A DNA stretch of 64,000 bases, taken from NCBI GenBank assembly GCA_033557465.1, contig CM066033.1, positions 385,275,289 through 385,339,288 of the forward strand. The letters run 5' to 3'. The stretch comes from Ichthyophis bannanicus (Eukaryota; Chordata; Amphibia; Gymnophiona; Ichthyophiidae). The position numbers and the translations under genes are program-made. The notes beneath the pieces are model-generated. The model had not been told where the DNA came from and ran no database searches. It was given only the letters and a program-made list of their open reading frames with translations. Below are positions 53,785 to 64,000 of the stretch, one piece after another (the first letter of the stretch is position 1; every line of letters begins with the position of its first letter).

Positions 53785-54699
53785 CTGTGAGCTCCAGGGC
53801 TTTTTTGAGGGAGTACACATTAGAATGGAGTAACAGCACCTTCCTCATTGCCGACTAAAAAAGACCCATGTGCATGCCAGAACCCTTTTTTTTAAGGAAA
53901 AATGCACTGCTCAGCTCTATGAAATGAGCAGCAGTCATGTCAAGATCACATAGCATTAGATTTCCAACTAAAAAAAAAAAACCCAGAGCAGCTTACAACA
54001 CAGCAAACATAGTAAAGTTGTTCAAGAATGGCTAAGCAAATAAATAAACAAACATATACATCAACTCAACGGCGCAGAACAACAAAGGCTCCATTCAATT
54101 GCAGTAATACCATTCACTACCTATTAATTAGTTAAGAAAATAACTAGAAAACAAATGTATTCATGCTATTGTATAACATACTCCAAGCAGTGCTCTAAGT
54201 ACCCAGTGGGGTTTTCAGACTATCCACAAATGAATATGCGTGAGATAGATTTACACACACCACATCCTCTATATGCAGATCTATCTTATGTATATTCATT
54301 GTGGCCATCTTGAAAACCCGACTAGCTGGGTGTGTCCCGAAGACTGGGCAGAGAACCACTGCTCTAAGGTTTGCACGTCCACAGGACAAAGCATCCCTCA
54401 AGCGGCCGTGCACACAGCACCTCAGGCTGGAGGATAGCAAGAGAAGCCACCAAAGTAGACCACACTGGGAACTTGTTCAGTGTCCCCCTGGCAGGCTCTT
54501 TTTGTGATCTTCTTTGCGATGCACAAGACTGGCACATAGGAAGCTCACAGTCCTGGCAGAGAGCAGCTGCAGCACACTGAGATAGGATAGCAAGCACTGT
54601 TTTTGCCCATGCACTGTGCTGCATGCAAAGGTCAGAATGGGGATCAGGCCTCTGCAGTAGCAGCTGAAGAGGTCAATGGAGAGAGGCATCTGCTGTATT
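53785..54699. other. No gene seen
   Basis: Flank of CR1-b. Short A runs near 53,970; no domain recognised. Confidence 0.35.
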
Positions 54700-55230
54700 G
54701 AGACTCACTGCTGGGGGGATAGAGACAGATGCTGGGGATGGCACTGTAAGAAGCGGGGGAGAAGAGACCGATCAGAAGAGGAAAGGAAAGGAAGAAGGGG
54801 GAGAGGAGAGAAGATAGTATGGAAGAGGATGCTGGGGGAAGGAAGTTGGGGAAAAGATGTTTGGGGAAGAAGGGCAGTGGAACGGGTGCTTAGTGAAGGG
54901 GGGCAAGAGGGTAGATGCAGGAAACAGGGGGGAAGCAAGAAGGTAAATGCAGGGGAAGAGAGAAATTAAAGTCTGCTGTTGGCACGAGGTAACACTAGAA
55001 AAGAAAGAATGATATGGACGAAAGATGATGTGTAGATGAAGGAATGGGGGAGGGATGTGGAAGGGATGGGAAAGAAAATAAATGTAAGGCAAGGCAAGAG
55101 GAAATGGGCGGGGGTGGGGGGGGGGCGGTAAGTGAGAGATGAAAGACATGAGAAAATCTAGAGAGGAGTGAGAAGAAAAAGACAGAACCCGAAACCCTGG
55201 TAATGGGCTGGAGACAAAAGTAAATGGTGG
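54700..55230. repeat. Purine-rich (G/A) tract
   Basis: About 500 bases with strong G/A strand bias (for example GGAAGAAGGGGGAGAGGAGA), but not a simple tandem unit. No gene. Confidence 0.75.
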
Positions 55231-55239
55231 CAGAAACGG

Positions 55240-56200
55240 CTCACATGCAGAAAACATGTGTCCAGCACGAGGGCCACAGTACTTGACCTCAGAAAATGTA
55301 AGAGGGAACACTGGCTTCCAGCCATTACTGTATAGCACTAAAAAGCACTGCTCTCCACCTGCTCAGAGAAGATTTTATTTTTCACAGCACTATAAACAAC
55401 TTTTATCCACCTGTTTCAATCAGGTGATTGTATAGCAGTGTAAATACCTGCTCCAGCTGCAGACATCATTAGCCATCTGCTCCAAATGCCGCCATGTACA
55501 GAACATTGTCGTTCGTCTACTCTCAGAGGTTTCATTGAAAGTGCTGCTTCATAACAGAAGTCTGCCACTGATGTTTTGGCTAAATGTCTCAACACATTTC
55601 AATCCTTTACGGGTGATAGGCCTAAGGGCAGAAGCGTTAAAAAAAATCTCCTTCTGAAAACCTAATTCAGCCCAGAGTTGAATATTCCCCAACAGGAGTA
55701 CTGTTTGTTTCACTTCATTTCAACATGAACCAGAAATAATCCCAACGAAATTCAGACTTTGCTCGTGTTTTTCATTTCATTAAGAACACACACTAAAAAT
55801 GGAAACAACCAAAAAAGCCAAACAAAATGAAATCTGGAAAAAAGATTCTTCGCTGAAATGACATGTGATGAAAACCTACAGCCCCTTATTACCCAAGTCA
55901 GTTCAGTGTGAAAAGGTGCCATCTTCTGAGACTGCTCGGTCCTACCTTCTTGTTCTGTCCTGGAAATATTTTGTGTTTCAGCTTGCCCTTTTCAGCCCTA
56001 TCACAAGGTAAAAGGGCAAAGAGAGTTTTCCATGACAGGCTACAGAATCGGTTTTGTGAGGGAGTCTTCAGGAGTGCCAACCAACTCCCTCATGCTATGA
56101 TCGTCTGCTAGAAAGCACACACATTCAGTGCCAGCCCCCTGGCCGACTTAGCCACCGCCCCCTCCCAAACCTTTCAGGAGCAGTTCCCTTCATTCTGCTC
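55240..56200. other. No gene seen
   Basis: No coding or repeat family recognised; short frames only. Confidence 0.35.
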
Positions 56201-56207
56201 TTTCTGA

Positions 56208-56397
56208 ATGTTGGCACTGAAAAGATAAATGAAACCACCATGGAGCTTTGAATTTAAGCGTGCTCAAAGCTCCTGCCAGTCCTTCCCCTGTGGCAGCAGG
56301 AAGTGCATGTCAGAGGGGGCGGGACTGGCAGGGACTTCCTGTGTGCTTGAAGGTGAGACTCTGTGGTGGCTTCATTTACCTTTTCAGTGCCGACATT
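56208..56397. mobile_element. 190-bp palindromic MITE
   Basis: Left arm GTTGGCACTGAAAAGATAAA and TGAAACCACCAT pairs with right arm ATGGTGG-type GTGGTGGCTTCATTTACC and TTTTCAGTGCCGAC. An inner pair CTCCTGCCAGTCC / GGACTGGCAGGGA extends the hairpin to the centre near 56,303. Confidence 0.8.
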
Positions 56398-56429
56398 GTG
56401 GAGCATGTGCGCCTTTTTTGAAACCTGCA

Positions 56430-57855
56430 AGGTACTAGGCTTGATGAACATTGGTCTGACCCAGTATGGCATTTCTTATGTTCTTAAACCCAGCTACACT
56501 AACAGCTTTTATCATATCCTCTGGCAACAAATTCCAGAGCTTACTTGTGCACTGTGAAAAATATTTTCTATGATTTCTATGTATTACGAAGCCATTTTGT
56601 ACTTTTCGAAAGAGCAAACAACCAATGCATGGTGACCCGTTCCACTTTGCTCATTATTTAATAGGCCTCTTCATATCTCCTCTTAGCCGTCTCCTCTCCA
56701 AGCTGAAGAGCCTTAAGCTCTTTAACCTTTCCTCATAGGAGTGTCATTCCAGCCCTATTTATCATTTTGGTCACCTTCTCTGTAGCTTTTCAGTTTTATC
56801 CTTCATTCCTTTGTTAATAATTCCTGACATTCTATTTGCTTTTTTGGCCGATGCCGCACACTGAGCACTGGATTTCATCATATTGCCCGCTTTCACTCCT
56901 AGATCCTTTTCCTGGATGGTGACTCCTAACATGGAGCCTGGCATCATATAGCCGCTGTATAATTTGAGTTATTCTTCCCTGCGTGCATCACGCTTCACTT
57001 GTCCACATTAAGAGGGTAGTTTTGTAAAGGCCACGTAGCTTGATGTCCATTCCAACATGTGCAAATTGTGCCTATTTTATAAAGAAAAGCGGGTGCCTAC
57101 TTTTCCTTATAAAACAGAGGCATAAGTCATTATTAGACAGCATGGCAAATCTAGGCACAAGTACATATATCAGCCTTAGACTGATTTGTAAAAAACCTGC
57201 ACAAATTATAGTATTTTACAACGTATGCATATAAACTGGCACTGTGCCCAAGCTCTGCCCATGCTCCGCCTTTGGCCACACCCACAACAAAAGTATGCGC
57301 CATCAGCTTGACACGGGCACTTACAGAAGAGCGCCCAAGTAAAGTACATGAGTAAAGACCCGTCCACGCACATAAGCCACGAGAAGTGTATGATTTACAC
57401 TCAGTGATGGCGCGTAACTTTACAAGACTCATTAGAAAATTACTTTCTAAATTTCATCTACCCAGTATCCCAGTCTCGCAAGGTCCTCCTGCAGTTTCTC
57501 ACAATCCACATGCAGTTTAATAGGTTTGAATAATTAAGTATCATCTGCAAATCTGATGGCTTCACTCATTGTTCCCATTTAGAGACCATTTATTAGTATG
57601 GAAAAAGCACAAGTCCCAGAATAGATCCCTGGGGAACTCCACTCTCTCTTATTTATAATAGTTTCTACCATTTTGCCCAGCACTGACATCAAGTTCACTA
57701 GTCTATAGTTTCCTGGATCACCCCAGAACCCTTTTAAAAACAAGCAATACTTTGGCCACCCTCCAATCTTCAACTATCATAGGTGATTCTAATAATAGGT
57801 TACAAATTACTAATATGAGGTCCGTAATTTCATTTTTAGTTCTTTCAGAACTCCT
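56430..57855 (-). mobile_element. Old CR1-like LINE (CR1-c), interrupted
   Basis: The minus strand has the 3' end GCCATACTGGGTCAGACC, then (leftward to rightward reversed) the C-terminal RT at 56,430-57,005 (for example the reverse of CATAGGAGTGTC..TCTTTAACC) and the RT middle at 57,440-57,855 (reverse of GGGGAACTCC..ATTTATAATA, the PGIYSG/NYR region). Interrupted at about 57,010-57,436. Highly decayed, no useful frame. Confidence 0.7.
57010..57436. mobile_element. MITE-like insertion in CR1-c
   Basis: Edges TTTTGTAAAGGCCACGTAG and CGTAACTTTACAAGA form a short inverted repeat (TTGTAAAG). The interior has TTTATAAAGAAAAGCGGG. It separates two CR1-c parts. No TSD defined. Similar TTTTATAAAGG motifs recur at 59,850 and 63,690. 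Confidence 0.55.
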
Positions 57856-57859
57856 TAGT

Positions 57860-59485
57860 AAAGATCAAAGCGGAGTAGAAGCCCTACCAGGAAGGATTGG
57901 CAAGATGGCAGCTGCAAGCAGGGGTGCAGGAGGAGTCCTGCCATGAGTATGGTCAAGAGGAAGGCAAAGCTCCATGATGTCCCAGCCAAGGTTAAGAGCC
58001 TGAGACCTGGTGGAACATCAGTGCCTATACAGTCCTCCATCACCTCCTTTCTCGTTAAGGTGACTTCCTCACCGGTTACCTCGGACGTGCCTTGCTGGAG
58101 TCTGCGGAGCTACCAGAGATATCCTCAGAGCCTTTAGAGGCTGTTTCATTATCTCCCAGAGGGAGGATGCTTGGTGAGATGTTAGTGGCGAGTTCGTCGC
58201 TGCTTTCAGTACATTGCTCCAAGGACACCGACATTATGGCCACGACCCCGGAAGGAGTCCAGAAAGCTGCAGAAGACTCTGGCGGCAGAGCGATGAAGGC
58301 TATCGTGACCTTTCAGCATCCCCTGGAACAGCGATATGGAGGAAATGCGGTTCTACGTATGCTCCTTCTGGAGCTGTGAGTGCTAACTCGGCTCTTTTGG
58401 GATCTTCTATTCCTTCTGGGACAGTGCCTGTGCAGCCATCTGAAATCAACTTAATAACTCATTCAAGGTCTCCAGACTTTGGTCAATTCAACATCTCAGG
58501 TACTTAGACAACATACCTCGCAGTTTTCTGCGGATGTACAGCATTACTGGTCCAATTTTAAATCATTAGAAGAAAGGTTCAGAGGCCAGGAGACTAAAAT
58601 TAAGGCTTTAGAGTCTCATAATGCAGCCCTTGTGAAGGACAATTTAGCAATGTAGCTAAAAACTGAAAACCTCAAGAACACTAATCATCACAGAAATCTT
58701 TGCCTACTTAATTTTCCCAAAACTGTTTCAAATCTCCCCTATGAGATGTTTAAGAAGTATTTACTTGAAACTTTGAAAGTGCTAGAACAGTCTGTGCCAG
58801 CTATTGCTAATATACATTACATTCCCTCTGGAAACATTTCCTCAGGTGGTCAGCAGGGCTCTGGTATGGATCTTTTGAACATTACCGATTTTCTTGAGCA
58901 AACAATGGAGGAAGTTGTACAGCAAGCTACACTGATGGTACAATTAGCGCTAGATTCAGACCGAGACTGGCTCTTAAAAATGTTCTTTAAATATAAAGAT
59001 GCTCTGTTTATGAACGCTATGATACGAATGTTTCCGGACGTCGCCAGAAATACCCAAAAGCAAAGGAAGCAATTTCTATTACTCCGACACCACGTTCGGC
59101 AGCTTGAGGCTAGTTTTCGATTGCGTTACCCCTGTAAATGTTTGGTAATTTATCAGGGCAATAGATTTTTGATTTTTGAACCGGTGTACTTAACAGCCTT
59201 TATTTCCACTAGAACAGGTGTAGTTCCATCACTTCCATTGAGGTTGGGACCTGCACCCTCATAAGTGAATGGTTTGGATTGGTCTGTTTCCCACTACCTG
59301 TTTTTCTTCTTTTTGCCTAAAATTATCTCAGTTTTGTGGTCCATGTCCCTCTGTTATTATGGACTACCAAGCCGTTAATTCCTATAATATTTTCCTTTTG
59401 CCTTGGGCATGTATAATTTTCCTTGGCTCTTTTCTGTAAGCATGTATTTTGCTGTATTTTGTAAATCTATAACTAAAAAAAATAT
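57860..59485 (+). mobile_element. ORF1-only L1/Tx1-like element (HAL1-like)
   Basis: 5' part with GGCAAGATGGCAGCTGCAAG (L1-like leader, 57,898), ORF1 remnant, a 3' UTR of about 200 bases, and an A-rich end near 59,470-59,485. No endonuclease or RT sequence between ORF1 and the tail. Resembles in layout the mammalian half-L1 elements. No TSD identified. Confidence 0.6.
57943..59264 (+). pseudogene. L1/Tx1-like ORF1 protein, several lesions
   Basis: ATG 57,943 (MSMVKRKAKLHDVPAKV, basic start). Frame changes near 58,090 and 58,380. The coiled-coil part reads VLRQHTSQFSADVQHYWSNF and ETKIKALESHNAALVKDN near 58,500-58,650, then an in-frame TAG at about 58,653. KTENLKNTNHHRNLCLLNFP marks the RRM start, and the frame then stays open from 58,746 to 59,264 (FKKYLLETL, DWLLKMFFKYKDALF, FPDVARNTQKQRKQFLLLR, CKCLVIYQGNRFLIFEP). 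RRM plus C-terminal domain fit the L1-type ORF1. Confidence 0.72.
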
Positions 59486-60511
59486 TCCTTTATCGCCTTG
59501 TCCTTGTGAGTGCCCCTTTTACCCCTCCGTCATCTAATAGTCCAACCAACTCCCTCACAGTATCTGAAAAAAGGTTTTCTGAAGAGTTTTGGCTACTGTG
59601 GCAAGCTTCTTTTCTGTAAAATCATAACAAATCAATTCTCTTAAAAAAATAAAGGAAATTTAGAGATAAGAGCAAAGAGGCAAAGTCACAGAAAAATTGA
59701 AATTTTGAGGACACTCTCTGCTACCCCTGTCTCCAAACCTCTGTGCCAAGCAGGACAGAGCCTGCTATTTTAAAACTAAGGGGGTGATTTGAAAAGCTTT
59801 TTACGTGCATAAAACCATGATTTAGGTGCCAAAATGCCTTTATGCGGGTCATTTTATAAAGGTCCGTGGAAATCTGCAAGCTATTTAAATGCATAAATCA
59901 CAATTTAATGGCCACTTATGCTAGCATTTTATATAGTCAAATCTACACGGATTTTCTTTTATTGAATAGGCACAATTAATGTACGTAAAAATGCGCATTA
60001 ACTACACGGGGCTTATAGAATAAGCCCAAATGGGGGAGATTTCATAAGGGAGGTACGGAAAGATCTGCACCCTCTACACATGCAAGGCCATGTTTTCTAG
60101 GATTTGAGTGTGCACATGGGCACGTCTGTGCAAGCTTTCGCTGGGTGGGATACGGTAAATGTGCATGGAGGTGCTCAGCGTGCTGATCTTGGGTGGGAGC
60201 GAGCAGAGGAGCGTGACAGGGGTGGGCATGCCTCACTTTATAAAACAGGATGGAGACGTGCAATGTCAATGCAGGAGGGGGGTTTACAAAATGACCCTTC
60301 ATGTGTATAGAAGTAGGTGCCTCTTTGACTTTAGAAAATAAGCTTAAAGTAGGCATATTTTGGCTGCCTTAACCTAGGTGGTCTGTATAATGTCATTTCA
60401 CCCACAGAGTAGAGGCATTCTGAGGCGCGGAATCCGGGTAAGGTTTGGACCCACATGCTCGCTGTTTTATTTTCAGAATTATGTGCACAAATTTTCTACC
60501 AACTAAGAGAT
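59486..60511. other. Diverged repeat DNA, no gene
   Basis: 59,775-60,480 has repeated TTTATAAAGG, GTGCATAAAA and TGTGCACA-type motifs suggesting MITE-like DNA, with the right remainder perhaps after CR1-d (61,567-61,640). No coding. Confidence 0.35.
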
Positions 60512-61500
60512 GGGTTAGAAATTGGTTGGGTGGGAGGCGACAAAGAGTACAAGTAAATGGAGCTCACTCTGAGGAGAAGGATGTTACCAGTGGTGTGCCC
60601 CAAGGATCTGTCCTTGGTCCGATTCTTTTTAACATCTTTGTTAGTGATATAGCGGAAGGGCTGTCGGGTAAGGTTTGCCTCTTTGCGGATGATACCAAAA
60701 TCTGCAATAGAGTAGACACCCAGGAAGGTCTAGATAACATGAGGAGGGATCTAGCTAAGCTTGAAGAATGGTCTAGAATTTGGCAGCTGGGATTTAATGT
60801 TAAAAAATGTAAGGTCATGCATTTGGGCTGCAGCAATCCAAGGGAGCAATACAGTATAGGAGGTGAAGTACTTTTGTCCACTAAAGAAGAGCGGGACCTA
60901 GGCGTGGTTGTGTCTGATGATCTTAAAGTAGCTAAACAGGTAGAAAAGGCGACGGCAAAAGCTAGAAGGATGCTTGGGTGCATACGGAGAGGAATGGCTA
61001 GCAGAAAAAAGGAGGTGATAATGCCTCTGTATAAGTCTTTGGTGCGACCTCATTTGGAGTATGGTGTGCAATTCTGGAGACCGCACCTTCAAAAGGATGT
61101 GAACAGGATGGAGTCGGTGCAGAGGGTTGCTACTAAAATGATTAATGGGCTTCATTATAAAGCATATGAGGACAGACTTAAGGATCTTAATATGTATACC
61201 TTAGAGGAAAGGCGGGATAGAGGTAATATGATTGAGATGTTTAAATACCTCCGTGGCATAAATGTTCAGAGAGAGAGCCTCTTTCAATTGAAAGCAAGTT
61301 CTGCTACGAGGGGACATGGGATGAGGGTGAAGGGAGATAGATTCAGGAGTGATATGCGGAAATATTTCTTTACAGAAAGAGTAGTGGATCTGTGGAATAG
61401 TCTCCCAGTGGAGGTGGTAGAGATGAGGACAGTAACTGAATTCAAAAAAGCACGGGACAAACACAGAGGATCTCTAAAGGTAAAAAGTGGACTGTTGTAG
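60512..61500 (+). CDS. CR1-d RT C-terminal part (open, truncated at 5' end)
   Basis: Uninterrupted for about 329 codons to TAG at 61,500: VRNWLGGRRQRVQVNG, DVTSGVPQGSVLGPILFNIF, CLFADDTKICNRV (catalytic FADD near 60,685), LGFNVKKCKVMHLG, ERDLGVVVSDDLK, MPLYKSLVRPHLEYGVQFW, MRKYFFTERVVDLWNSLPVEV. The frame runs upstream into unrelated flank. No endonuclease and no natural start, so not functional, but the clean frame indicates a recent insertion. Confidence 0.88.
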
Positions 61501-61566
61501 TTGTTATGGAAGGACAGACTAGATGGGCCTTGTGGTCTTTTTCTGTCATCATGTTTCTATGTTTCT
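60512..61566 (+). mobile_element. CR1 LINE, 5'-truncated (CR1-d)
   Basis: Joins flank at TGGGTTAGAAATTGGTTGGG and ends CATGTTTCTATGTTTCTATG. Nearly identical to the matching part of CR1-b, without the SINE. Octamer-like TTTCTATG repeats at the 3' end are typical of this family. Confidence 0.92.
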
Positions 61567-62390
61567 ATGTAAATAGGTGCCTGTACTTTTGGTAGGGTAA
61601 TTTTTAAAAGGGCAAACACGCACATAATCTGATATAACTCATGGGCATATCTGATGCAGAAGTTAGGTGGGTTGGTAAAATTACCGTTAAAATGTGCAGA
61701 GTGGCCAGGTTGTGAGCAGCAGAGATACTGGGGGGCCCTGCAGCGGGGTGGGCAGTGAAAGATGGACATGCTCTCCAAGCTCTAGTAATGGAATGAGGAG
61801 ATACTCTGGAAGATCAAAGAGCAGAATACAGAGATGCTCTCGGGGCCCTGTCAGCAAACACCCTTAACTGCCACACCTCGAATGTTTGGTGATACCCAAG
61901 AGCATTAAAGGTGAGGCTGCAGTGACTCAACTGTAGTCCTAGAACTGGTCTGGCTAGTTTTCCTCCTGTTCTTACACGTCTACAGAGCTAAAATTTAAAC
62001 TGCTCAACACACTAGCCTGGGACTGACTGACAGTGCCTCCCTCTTACTAAACTCTGAGAGGAATCAGAAGGCGCTCCAAGCATCCATCCTGTGTCTGCTG
62101 GAAAAGACCCTGATGAATGTGGCCCACTAAATTCAAGATACAATATTTATTTGAAAATTAATTTGCTGTAAACAACAGCATTCTATTTTTGAGGGTTTTT
62201 AGCTTGGTACCCAAAATAAAAAGAGAGAAAGAAAACAAACTTTATGCCAGCCACTTTGCCTCGGGCCACAGATGCAGTGCATGAGACCTGTATTCAGAAA
62301 TGTTGCCCAACATGCAAAGCAAGACTTGGGTGCACCAGAAACATGATGCATGTTGTATTCAGCACAAGTGCAGCACACTCTCAGGATGTT
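61567..62390. other. No gene seen
   Basis: No recognised coding or repeat family. Short frames only. Confidence 0.35.
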
Positions 62391-62393
62391 CAG

Positions 62394-62461
62394 TGTATGT
62401 GTGTGTGTACAGCGTGTGTGTGTGTGTACAGTATGTGTGTGTATGTGTGTGTGTGTGTGTG
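62394..62461. repeat. (TG)n microsatellite
   Basis: About 68 bases of interrupted TG repeats with TACAG and TATG breaks. Confidence 0.95.
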
Positions 62462-63800
62462 AAGCGCAGTGCCTAACTGAACTGCTACTGCCAATGCTCT
62501 TCAGACTGCTTGTATTATTTCACAGTCTCAACCCAAGCAATAACCTCAGATAAATCACTCAGATGTCAGTGGATAAGGCTGGGAATGAATTTCAGTATTA
62601 TGAAAAGAACACAGGATTGGTAGGATTGGCCGATGGCAGGATTGGCCGATAGCCTGTAGCTCCACATTGCCATGCAGAAGACCTAGGAGCAATTTCAGGA
62701 CCCCTGTCCGTTCGTCTCTGGGAGGAGAGCATCCCAAAGATCCTATAACAGCACCACCTATGGGTGACATTAAGGATGCACACCTATGGGGTTCCAAAGA
62801 GACTTGCAATCTGTTGTTCCCTTGTTCTCCTTCCACTAGGAGGGCAAGGGGCAAAGAAAGTAGTTGCGGATGATGCTATATAACCCCAGCAGAGACAGGA
62901 TCTGATTGAACTGGAAGCCCAGAAGAGCAGTAGGGAACTGCTGGGTGAGCGTGAGAGCTAAATACCCCAGAATGTCTACAGGAACAACAAAAGCTGACAC
63001 CTGTTGCTTTCTTTTTTGATTAAAGTGATCTCAGACAATCAAATGGCCCAGGTCTGTCCCTGCACGGCACCTATGACCTCTGAAGGACTCTGCTGAGTAC
63101 TAGAAAGTACAACCCCGCCTCCCCCCACCTCAGTTACAACAACGTTCACTCGTACAGGAGCAGAGGGAGAGATTAAAGTATGAATCCTCCTCCTGCTCTG
63201 CAGACACTTTGAATATCATTCTTTACTCAAACGACGCACTGCAAGGCCGCAGCCAAGCATCTCATAGGAATGAACAATGTCTGCTGAGTGGAAGTGAGCA
63301 TCCATTAAATAGGCCAGGCTCTCATGTTTCCTCTTTCGCTCTGACAATATGGGCAATAGTGCTGACAGGGAGCCACAAAGTCTGATCCATCAAGAACCTT
63401 CCCCTCCTCCTGCTTCTGGCAAACATCCTAGATCAATACAGCTCACAACACTGCTAATGGACATCAGGTACAAGTTAGTCTCTCCCCTCCCCCCCCCCCC
63501 CAGTATCTGTGCCCCACTTACCCAGTGCGCCTTGGCAGATGTCCGTACGGGTTGCCCCTCCCTGGATAAACTTGGGGTTGGAACATAGCTCCTGGAAAAC
63601 AAGGGAGAGTTTGGCCCAGAGGAGAAAAGAATATGCACAAGATAATTACATATGGGAGGTAATTTTATAACAGGGCAGCTAAAAACATTTCCTACTTTAT
63701 AAAGGTAACATGGGCAGCTATATGTCTTTATCAGATGGGCTCACACAACGAACTCCGGAAGCCGACAAATTTTCTCGCCAAATTTCCACCTGTATGTACT
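62462..63800. other. No gene seen
   Basis: Includes an 11-base direct repeat GGATTGGC.. near 62,613-62,650 and a 13-C run at 63,489. No coding support on either strand. Confidence 0.35.
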
Positions 63801-63807
63801 ACGTTCT

Positions 63808-63893
63808 ATGGGGTATGTTTACTAAACCTGGCTAACCGTTAACCCAAGCTATCTGCAACTAGGTCCGTTAGCCCAGTTTAGTAAAAATACCCC
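63808..63893. mobile_element. Palindromic MITE, about 86 bp
   Basis: GGGGTATGTTTACTAAACCT and GGCTAACCG face CGTTAGCCCAGTTTAGTAAA and AATACCCC. Same design and a similar GTTTAC core as the MITE at 30,719-30,821; a one-sided match lies at 37,235. Confidence 0.75.
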
Positions 63894-64000
63894 TGTGTGT
63901 GTACCCCTCTCCGTTCTGCCCATCCAGCCACAGCAGTTAATGGTAGAAATCTCCCCTGCTGACTTTTTAGCTTCTTAAGGATAGACAGCTGGAGCCTTCC

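Noticed and set aside
54772..55338. 188-codon minus frame
   Set aside because: Complement of the purine-rich tract (Ser/Pro/Phe/Leu-rich translation), no domain.
58092..58507. Separate small genes at 58.1-58.5 kb
   Set aside because: They are frame-shifted pieces of the same L1/Tx1-like ORF1.

Overview
This window reads as intergenic DNA from a large, repeat-rich vertebrate genome. I found no host gene, rRNA gene or CRISPR array; the only tRNA-like sequences are SINE heads. Almost everything recognisable is a transposable element: DIRS (tyrosine-recombinase) elements, L1, CR1, L2-clade and RTE/BovB LINEs, one Ty3/Gypsy element of the Gmr1 type, hAT and Tc1 DNA transposons, SINEs and palindromic MITEs. 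Full-length DIRS plus young CR1 and L1 families point to an amphibian; a caecilian is my best guess, from general familiarity with such CR1/DIRS mixtures and not from any search.

Layout. 0.1-6.1 kb: a structurally complete but coding-damaged DIRS element (+) with inverted terminal repeats and the internal complementary region. 6.1-18.3 kb: remains of a Tc1 transposon whose two matching ends lie about 12 kb apart, with a SINE, an L1 (L1-C, minus, itself split by a 2.1 kb hAT), a BovB-type LINE fragment, an inverted-repeat element with internal minisatellite, and an L2-clade LINE between them. 18.5-28.4 kb: an L1 (L1-A, +) interrupted by a nearly full-length L1 in reverse orientation (L1-B); both have clear target-site duplications (TSDs). 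28.4-31.2 kb: MITE-like DNA with a 37-bp satellite, then an L2-like tail carrying a 103-bp palindromic MITE. 31.7-33.3 kb: L2 (+). 34.0-38.9 kb: CR1 (minus) split by a second 2.4 kb hAT. 38.9-50.1 kb: a second DIRS (minus), broken by a CR1-like insertion that itself carries a complete-ended 6.3 kb Gypsy/Gmr1-like element, and truncated by an RTE-like LINE. 51.3-53.8 kb: CR1 (+) with a SINE inside. 54.7-64 kb: purine-rich DNA, palindromic MITEs, an old CR1 (minus), an ORF1-only L1/Tx1-like element, and a second young CR1 (+).

Most unusual is the Gypsy element at 41,237-47,549. Its 1.5-kb LTRs are about 99 percent identical. Each LTR contains a roughly 300-codon open reading frame of no recognised family. 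The internal region encodes a SCAN-like Gag, protease and integrase in one frame (two stops), but there is no reverse transcriptase or RNase H. If this structure is shared by other copies, it would be a trans-mobilised element carrying an LTR-embedded accessory gene.

Nested insertions give a relative chronology: CR1-a, then DIRS-2, then the CR1-like element, then Gmr1; separately L1-A then L1-B, and L1-C then hAT-1. All coordinates of diverged repeat edges are approximate; edges with a TSD are exact to a few bases.
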